NCBI GenBank assembly: GCA_016208415.1
Contig: JACQYB010000011.1
Coordinates: 1-64,000, forward strand
From: Betaproteobacteria bacterium
GTDB taxonomy: Bacteria; Pseudomonadota; Gammaproteobacteria; Burkholderiales; Rhodocyclaceae
DNA: 64,000 bases
Direction of reading: 5' to 3'
Positions within the stretch are counted from its first letter, which is position 1. The number at the start of each line of letters is the position of its first letter. Below, piece after piece: positions 59,221 to 64,000 of the stretch. The notes under the pieces are model-generated. The model ran no database searches, had not been told where the DNA came from, and saw only the letters and a list, made by a program, of their open reading frames with translations. A program made the translations under genes and the position numbers.

Positions 59221-62200
59221 TCAACCGGAAATCAGGTTGTGCGCGGCGTGGCCGGCTTCGTCGTGCCGGCAGGCCGGGGTGGGGGCAGCATCCTCCGGGC
59301 AGGCTGCCGGGGCATGCCGGGGCGACGTTTCGCCGCCGTCTGTCGCCAGCGCGCGCAGTCCGGCAAGAATCGGTGACAGGCGTTCCTCGAGGACTTTCAT
59401 GAGGCGCTCCGCCGTGTCTGCATCCCGTGCGATGGCGGCCTGTTCGAGTTCACCGGCGACCCCGTGGACCGTCCTCATCCCCAGCATGCCCGACTGCCCC
59501 TTCAGCGAATGGGCGAGTTGCCTGGCTTGCGGCCAGTCCCGTTGCGCGACGGCCGCAATCAGCGCCTGCCGGCCGCCTTCGTGGCGCGTCGTGAAGCGCT
59601 CGAGGAGCTGCAGATAGAGATCGGGGGCGACGCCGCTGCCGTGGATGGTGCCGTGGGCGTCGAGACCCGGGATGTCGCACAGGCATTCCGGCAGCAGGCC
59701 CGCCGGTGCCGGCACGACGGCGCTGCGCGCCTGAGATGCCGGCCCGTGAAGAGGGTAATGCCGTTCCAGGATGGCGTGGACGTCGCGCGGTTCGTACGGC
59801 TTGGTGAGGCAGCCGTCCATGCCGCAAGCCAGGCACCGGTCGCGTTCCTCGCGCACGGCGTGGGCGGTCATGGCGTAGATGGGCAGCGTGGCGTGGCGTG
59901 GATCGGCCCGCAGGCGGCGGGTGGCCTCGTAGCCATCCATCACCGGCATCTGCACGTCCATGAAGACCAGCGCGTACTGGCCGGGCATGGCGGCGTCCAG
60001 TTTCTCGATGGCTTCCTGGCCATTGTTGGCCACGTCCACCTCCACGCCCCAACCGGCCATCAGGGCCACCGCCAGTTCCTGGTTGATGGCATTGTCCTCG
60101 GCCAGCAACAGGCGCATGCCGGGGAGCGTGCGCAGGGGTTGGTCGCCCGGCTGTTGCCATGCCGCGGGGGGCTGGCCCGAGAGCTGTGCCAGCACGTCCT
60201 GCAGGGCTTGCGGCATGACGGGCTTGGGCAGGAATTCGACGTTCCCGGGAAGCGACACCTCCGCGCCGATGGCCTCGGCCGGGGACAGGATCACGGTAAG
60301 CCGGGGCGCCGGCAGCCCGCGCTCGTCGAGTGCCCGCAACACCGCCGCGCCGGCCGCGTGCGGGCCGCTCCAGTCGAGCAGCAGCAGGTCATAGGGACGC
60401 TGTGCCGCCTGGGCGGCTTCGAGGGAGGCGATGGCTTGCGCGCCGCCGGCGGCGGAGTCGACCTGTTCCACGCCCAGCAGGTTGAGGAGGTCGATGAGCA
60501 CCAGCCGGGTTTCGGGGCGGTCGTCGACCACCAGCACGTTCGCCTCGCGAACGGCAGGCTCATCGGTCGCGGCGGTGGCGAGCGGGGGTTCGGCGCGGGC
60601 CACACCGACGGTGAAATGCACGGTACTCCCCCGGCCGTACTCGCTGTGGACCGCGATGCGCCCGCCCATCATTTCCACCAGGCGGCGGGCAATCGCCAGG
60701 CCCAGCCCGGTGCCGCCATGGCGGCGGGTGGTGGAGCCGTCGGCCTGGACGAATTCCTCGAACAGATGCTCGACCTGATCCGCGGCCATGCCGATGCCCG
60801 TATCCTCGACGCTGATGCCCAGCACCAGGCGGTCGGCGGCCTGCGCTTCAAGATCGACGCTCACGCACACGTGGCCGGTCTCGGTGAATTTCACCGCGTT
60901 CGACAACAGGTTGCCCAGCACCTGGCCGAGGCGCAGCGGGTCGCCGACCACAATGCCGTGGCTCCCGTGCAGGCGTGGGGTTCGCAGATCGAACAGCAGT
61001 TCGATCCCTTTTTCCTGCGCTTCCTGCTGGACCAGCACGAAGGCGTCGGCCACCACCTGCTCGATGCGCAACGGGATGGCTTCCAGCTCCAGGCGGCCGG
61101 CCTCCACCTTGGAGAAGTCCAGGATGTCGTTGAGGATGCCCAGCAGCGCCTTGGCGGAGGCGTGCACCTTGGCCACGTAGCCATGCTGGCGCGGCGGCAG
61201 CCCGCTTTTCAGCGCCAGGTGCGCCATGCCGAGGATGGCATTCATGGGCGTGCGGATTTCGTGGCTCATGTTGGCGAGGAACCGCGACTTGGCGCGGGTG
61301 GCGTGCTCGGCCTTCGCCCGGGCGGCCTCGAGTTCCTCGCGGACCGCGTCGCGCTGGAGGATGTCGGCCTGGATGGCGCCGGCCATGGCGTTGATCGTCT
61401 CGCCCAGGACGCGGATCTCTTCGACGTCGTGGTGAGGCACGACCCGGGCGTCGTACTGTCGCGCCGCCAGTCGGTCGGTGATGCGGCGCATGCGCAGGAT
61501 CGGCTTGATCACGCCCCGCCTGACGGTGCCGAAGGCGAGGAACGCCAGGGTGGCCGTCAGGATGAAACCCAGCATGAGGGAGGCGATCCACTTCTCGAGC
61601 TGGCGGCGCTGCTTGTCGAGTTGGGCGCCGGTGCGCTCGTTGACCCGGGTGGCGAGCTTGTCCAGCGCCTCCGACAGGCCGGCGCGCTGCGCGTTGTACG
61701 CCTGGCTGTAGACGAGTTGGCTGGCGTAGTCGAGCCGGGGTGGTCCTTCGGACACGAAGCGCCGCCTGCGGGGGTCGTACAGGCCCTGGGTGGCGGCAAA
61801 GGCGATCTGCTCCATGGCCTTCAGCCCTTCGGTGGCGGCGAGGATCACTTCCAGGGCGGCCAGTTCCGTCTCGTCGAAGCCCAGGCTCGTCATGCGCGCG
61901 CGCAGCGATCGCGGGGTTCCGGTCCGGGGCATGTCGTGACTGATCCCGCCGGCGATCACGCGATCCCAGTACGTGACGGTGGCCATGTCGTGCGTGGCCG
62001 GCTTGTCGCCGTCGCGGATGCCGAGGATGTCGTAGTAGTAGAGCAGGTAGCGGGTCTCGCCGGTGGCGGTGTAGGCGCGCACCAGGCGCGACAGCGTGTC
62101 CGCTTCGCCGCGCAGGTTGTGCACCAGCGTCGTGGCGTCCTGCCGGTGCTCCTGGGCGCGCATCACGTCCTTGTGCGTGCCCATCACCAGGATCGACAGC

Positions 62201-62268
62201 GCGCCGTTGACGCAGACCATCAGCAGCAGGGCCGCGGAAAAGAACAGGGACAGCTTGCAGAGCTTCAT
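59221..62268 (-). CDS. Membrane hybrid histidine kinase (HAMP-HisKA-HATPase-REC-REC-Hpt)
   Basis: A 1015-aa phosphorelay kinase. First membrane helix 5-28, periplasmic helical sensor region (about 30-225), second helix about 228-250 (SLMLGFILTATLAFLAFGTV), HAMP, HisKA FLANMSHEIRTPMNAILGM (His336), HATPase with GTGLGLAIARRLVEMMGG, a degenerate receiver (LLLLDWSGPHAAG, likely inactive), a second receiver LVFMDVQMPVMDGYE (Asp771) and Hpt QLAHSLKGQSGMLGM (His920). The layout is that of BarA/TorS-type relays. A binding-protein remnant lies just downstream, a frequent partner of such sensors. Confidence 0.93.
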   Translation of the reverse strand: MKLCKLSLFFSAALLLMVCVNGALSILVMGTHKDVMRAQEHRQDATTLVHNLRGEADTLSRLVRAYTATGETRYLLYYYDILGIRDGDKPATHDMATVTYWDRVIAGGISHDMPRTGTPRSLRARMTSLGFDETELAALEVILAATEGLKAMEQIAFAATQGLYDPRRRRFVSEGPPRLDYASQLVYSQAYNAQRAGLSEALDKLATRVNERTGAQLDKQRRQLEKWIASLMLGFILTATLAFLAFGTVRRGVIKPILRMRRITDRLAARQYDARVVPHHDVEEIRVLGETINAMAGAIQADILQRDAVREELEAARAKAEHATRAKSRFLANMSHEIRTPMNAILGMAHLALKSGLPPRQHGYVAKVHASAKALLGILNDILDFSKVEAGRLELEAIPLRIEQVVADAFVLVQQEAQEKGIELLFDLRTPRLHGSHGIVVGDPLRLGQVLGNLLSNAVKFTETGHVCVSVDLEAQAADRLVLGISVEDTGIGMAADQVEHLFEEFVQADGSTTRRHGGTGLGLAIARRLVEMMGGRIAVHSEYGRGSTVHFTVGVARAEPPLATAATDEPAVREANVLVVDDRPETRLVLIDLLNLLGVEQVDSAAGGAQAIASLEAAQAAQRPYDLLLLDWSGPHAAGAAVLRALDERGLPAPRLTVILSPAEAIGAEVSLPGNVEFLPKPVMPQALQDVLAQLSGQPPAAWQQPGDQPLRTLPGMRLLLAEDNAINQELAVALMAGWGVEVDVANNGQEAIEKLDAAMPGQYALVFMDVQMPVMDGYEATRRLRADPRHATLPIYAMTAHAVREERDRCLACGMDGCLTKPYEPRDVHAILERHYPLHGPASQARSAVVPAPAGLLPECLCDIPGLDAHGTIHGSGVAPDLYLQLLERFTTRHEGGRQALIAAVAQRDWPQARQLAHSLKGQSGMLGMRTVHGVAGELEQAAIARDADTAERLMKVLEERLSPILAGLRALATDGGETSPRHAPAACPEDAAPTPACRHDEAGHAAHNLISG

Positions 62269-62424
62269 CTGGCGTGCGCCGGGGATCCCCCCAATGTGGA
62301 CCGCAAGCCTATCGGTCGGGCGGACCGGGCGTCAATGCCCTTCTTCGATCATCGGCTGAATGTTGGTACGGGAAGGGGGTGCTGCGGGCCGCGAGCAGGC
62401 CGTCAAGAGTTGCGGAAGATCTTG

Positions 62425-62479
62425 GTGGGAGCGGGCTTGCCCGCGACGGGCCGCTGATCGCGGGCAAGCCCGCTCCCAC
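62425..62479. repeat. REP pair
   Basis: GTGGGAGCGGGCTTGCCCGCG with the perfect complement ATCGCGGGCAAGCCCGCTCCC around a short spacer, between the kinase and rfaE2. Confidence 0.95.
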
Positions 62480-62490
62480 ATCCCTCGGAC

Positions 62491-62988
62491 CTAACAGGCG
62501 GCGCCGCGGATGCGCGCCAGGGTGGCGGTGGTGGAGGTGTCGTGAAGGAAGGCGATGGAATGCACCCGTCCGCCCCAGGCTTGCACCTCGGAAGCGCCGA
62601 CGATGGCCTCCACCGGCCAGTCGCCGCCCTTCACCAGCACGTCGGGACGACATTCGAGGATGCGGGCCAGCGGCGTGTCCTCGTCGAACCAAGTGACGAG
62701 GTCGACGGATTCCAGCGCCGCCATCACCGCGGCGCGGCTTTCCAGGCCGTTGATGGGGCGCTCCCCGCCCTTGCCCTGGCGGCGCACCGAGGCGTCGGTG
62801 TTGAGCGCCACCACCAGCGCCGCGCCCAGGGCGCGGGCCTGCGCCAGGTAGGTGACATGGCCACGGTGGAGGATGTCGAAGCAGCCGTTGGTAAAGACCA
62901 GCGGGCGGGCGAGCAAAGCCACCCGGGTGGCCAGTTCGCCGGGCGGGCAGATCTTGGCCTCGAAGGCGGGCGGGGCGAAGTGGCTCAT
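62491..62988 (-). CDS. rfaE2: D-glycero-beta-D-manno-heptose 1-phosphate adenylyltransferase
   Basis: A 165-aa nucleotidyltransferase making ADP-heptose for the lipopolysaccharide core; equivalent to the C-terminal half of HldE. Signature [20 protein letters not shown] (HxGH), then [20 protein letters not shown] and [23 protein letters not shown] at 62988; the frame is open 7 codons further. As in many betaproteobacteria, the kinase half would be a separate gene. Confidence 0.96.
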   Translation of the reverse strand: MSHFAPPAFEAKICPPGELATRVALLARPLVFTNGCFDILHRGHVTYLAQARALGAALVVALNTDASVRRQGKGGERPINGLESRAAVMAALESVDLVTWFDEDTPLARILECRPDVLVKGGDWPVEAIVGASEVQAWGGRVHSIAFLHDTSTTATLARIRGAAC

Positions 62989-63055
62989 GCCGCCGCCGGG
63001 CCGCCCCAAGGCGGCATGCGCCCCCTCGGGGGGCAGCGAAGCGTGGGGGTGGTCA
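62989..63055. repeat. GC-rich intergenic repeat, inverted copy
   Basis: GGCCGCCCCAAGGCGGCATG, CGCCCCCTCGGGGGGCAGCG and AAGCGTGGGGGTGG; the reverse complement matches the second unit at 187-250 almost base for base. It fills the space between rfaE2 and the ferritin-like gene. Confidence 0.85.
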
Positions 63056-63892
63056 TCATGCCGCCGCCGGGATGGACTTGCGGTAGCGGTTGAGGTCCGA
63101 AACGCTGGCGAAGGTCTCGCCGAACAGGCTCGACAGGTTGCGCAGGATGCCGCCCACCACGCGCGCCTCGCACGCCTTGTCGAAGCGGATCTGTTCCGTC
63201 AGCCAGCGCTCCAGCCAGTCCGGGTCGGGCAGGCGGCTCTGCACCGTGTCGCGGGGAAAGAGCCCCTTGTTCACGTGCAGGTTGGTGGGATGCAGCGGTT
63301 TGCCACTGCGCCCGCTGGAAGCCATGAGTACGCCGATCCTGGCGAAGGACGCCCGCGCGCCGTCCCCCAGGTTTTCCAGTGCCCGCATCATGTACTTGAG
63401 GTAGGCGCCGCCGTGGCGCGCCTCATCGCGGGAGATGAGATCGTAGATGTGCTTGATCACCGGTTCCGTGTGCCACTCGCTGGCGCGGCGGTACCACTGG
63501 GTGAGGCGCACCTCGCCGCAGAAGTGGAGCATGAGGGTTTCCAGCGGCGGGGCGGGGTCGAACTCGAACCGCACCTCGTGCAGTTCCGCTTCCGAGGGCA
63601 TCAGGTCGGGACGGAAGCGCCGCAGGTATTCCATGAGCACCAGGGCGTGCTTCTGCTCCTCGTAGAACCAGATGGACATGAAGGCGCAGAAGTCGGAATC
63701 GTCCAGGTTGTCGCGCAGGAACATCTCCGTCGCCGGCAGGGCGGACCACTCGGTGATGGCGTTCATCTTGACGGTGAGGGCCTGCTCGTCGCTGAGCAGC
63801 GCCGGGTCGAAGCGATCCCAGGGCACGTCGCTGGCCATGTTCCAGCGCGCCGCCTCCAGCGACCTGAAGAGTTCCGGATAAAGCATTCTCAT
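63056..63892 (-). CDS. Ferritin-like diiron protein
   Basis: A 278-aa alpha-helical protein. Two iron-binding helices with [18 protein letters not shown] (E..QKH) and [20 protein letters not shown] (DEARH), plus [20 protein letters not shown] and [20 protein letters not shown] supplying further acidic ligands, indicate a four-helix bundle like acyl-ACP desaturases or AurF-type oxygenases. Substrate unknown. Start ATG 63892. It precedes rfaE2 on the same strand. Confidence 0.85.
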   Translation of the reverse strand: MRMLYPELFRSLEAARWNMASDVPWDRFDPALLSDEQALTVKMNAITEWSALPATEMFLRDNLDDSDFCAFMSIWFYEEQKHALVLMEYLRRFRPDLMPSEAELHEVRFEFDPAPPLETLMLHFCGEVRLTQWYRRASEWHTEPVIKHIYDLISRDEARHGGAYLKYMMRALENLGDGARASFARIGVLMASSGRSGKPLHPTNLHVNKGLFPRDTVQSRLPDPDWLERWLTEQIRFDKACEARVVGGILRNLSSLFGETFASVSDLNRYRKSIPAAA

Positions 63893-63952
63893 TCCTCCCT
63901 TCGCCGCGGCATTCTACCTTAACGCAACGGCTCGTTCGCGGAGGAACAGGGA

Positions 63953-64000
63953 GTGGGAGCGGCCTGCCCGCGAACCGCGGCACTCATCGCGGGCAAGCCC
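63953..64000. repeat. REP pair, cut by the window end
   Basis: GTGGGAGCGGCCTGCCCGCG and the beginning of the complementary arm ATCGCGGGCAAGCCC running into position 64000. Confidence 0.9.

Overview
The window is a GC-rich chromosomal stretch of a betaproteobacterium. Three conserved gene orders point there: yggS-proC-yggT-yggU divergent from pilT-pilU, uvrA divergent from an MFS gene followed by ssb, and a NhaR-type regulator. A Rhodocyclales-like or related lineage is plausible, but the sequence alone does not fix the genus. Two dispersed repeat families recur. One is a REP pair (GTGGGAGCGGGCTTGCCCGCG and its complement, 6 copies). The other is a GC-rich intergenic repeat built on CCCCCGAGGGGGC.

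Layout. 0-7 kb is core: a two-component sensor kinase, yggU/yggT/proC/yggS (minus strand) and the twitching ATPases pilT and pilU. 7-15 kb mixes a wrecked DNA methyltransferase, a Uma2 nuclease, a TPR protein overlapping recQ, and a gamma-glutamyltransferase. 14.5-21.1 kb is an accessory island: two more Uma2 genes, a TIR-domain remnant, three toxin-antitoxin modules, a DUF4143 ATPase, and what I read as a shattered diversity-generating retroelement (DGR). The DGR evidence is a formylglycine-generating-enzyme-fold fragment with a variable-region-like C-terminus, two separated pieces of a DGR-type HRDC accessory protein, and a possible reverse-transcriptase start. 21.1-31.5 kb is mostly core: acyP, metG, a large hybrid kinase, a NYN-domain RNase-like protein, an RRM protein and a frameshifted WYL regulator. 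A MITE-like element lies beside the hybrid kinase.

31.5-48 kb is a second accessory block, sitting on both sides of uvrA and separating it from its usual partners MFS-ssb. It holds toxin-antitoxin wreckage, an IS3 scrap, a MITE-truncated higBA pair, broken gspF and gspG, a cysteine-rich secreted protein, and an RHS/SpvB polymorphic-toxin locus. In that locus the SpvB/VCBS half and the RHS-core-plus-tip half are separate secreted proteins, and the RHS stop codon abuts a small lipoprotein that is a natural immunity candidate. A second, decayed copy follows, broken by a nonsense codon and a palindromic IS21-like non-autonomous element, with an orphan lipoprotein nearby.

48-64 kb is largely core again: MFS, ssb, a DUF3301 protein, nhaR-like, a Tim44-like protein, a TAXI-type binding protein, a deacetylase-like exported protein, a yefM/yoeB-type pair, a second MITE copy, an unrecognised 387-aa protein, a hybrid kinase next to a binding-protein remnant, rfaE2/hldE-C and a ferritin-like diiron protein. 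REP elements lie only in the core segments and are absent from the accessory blocks, consistent with later acquisition of those blocks.
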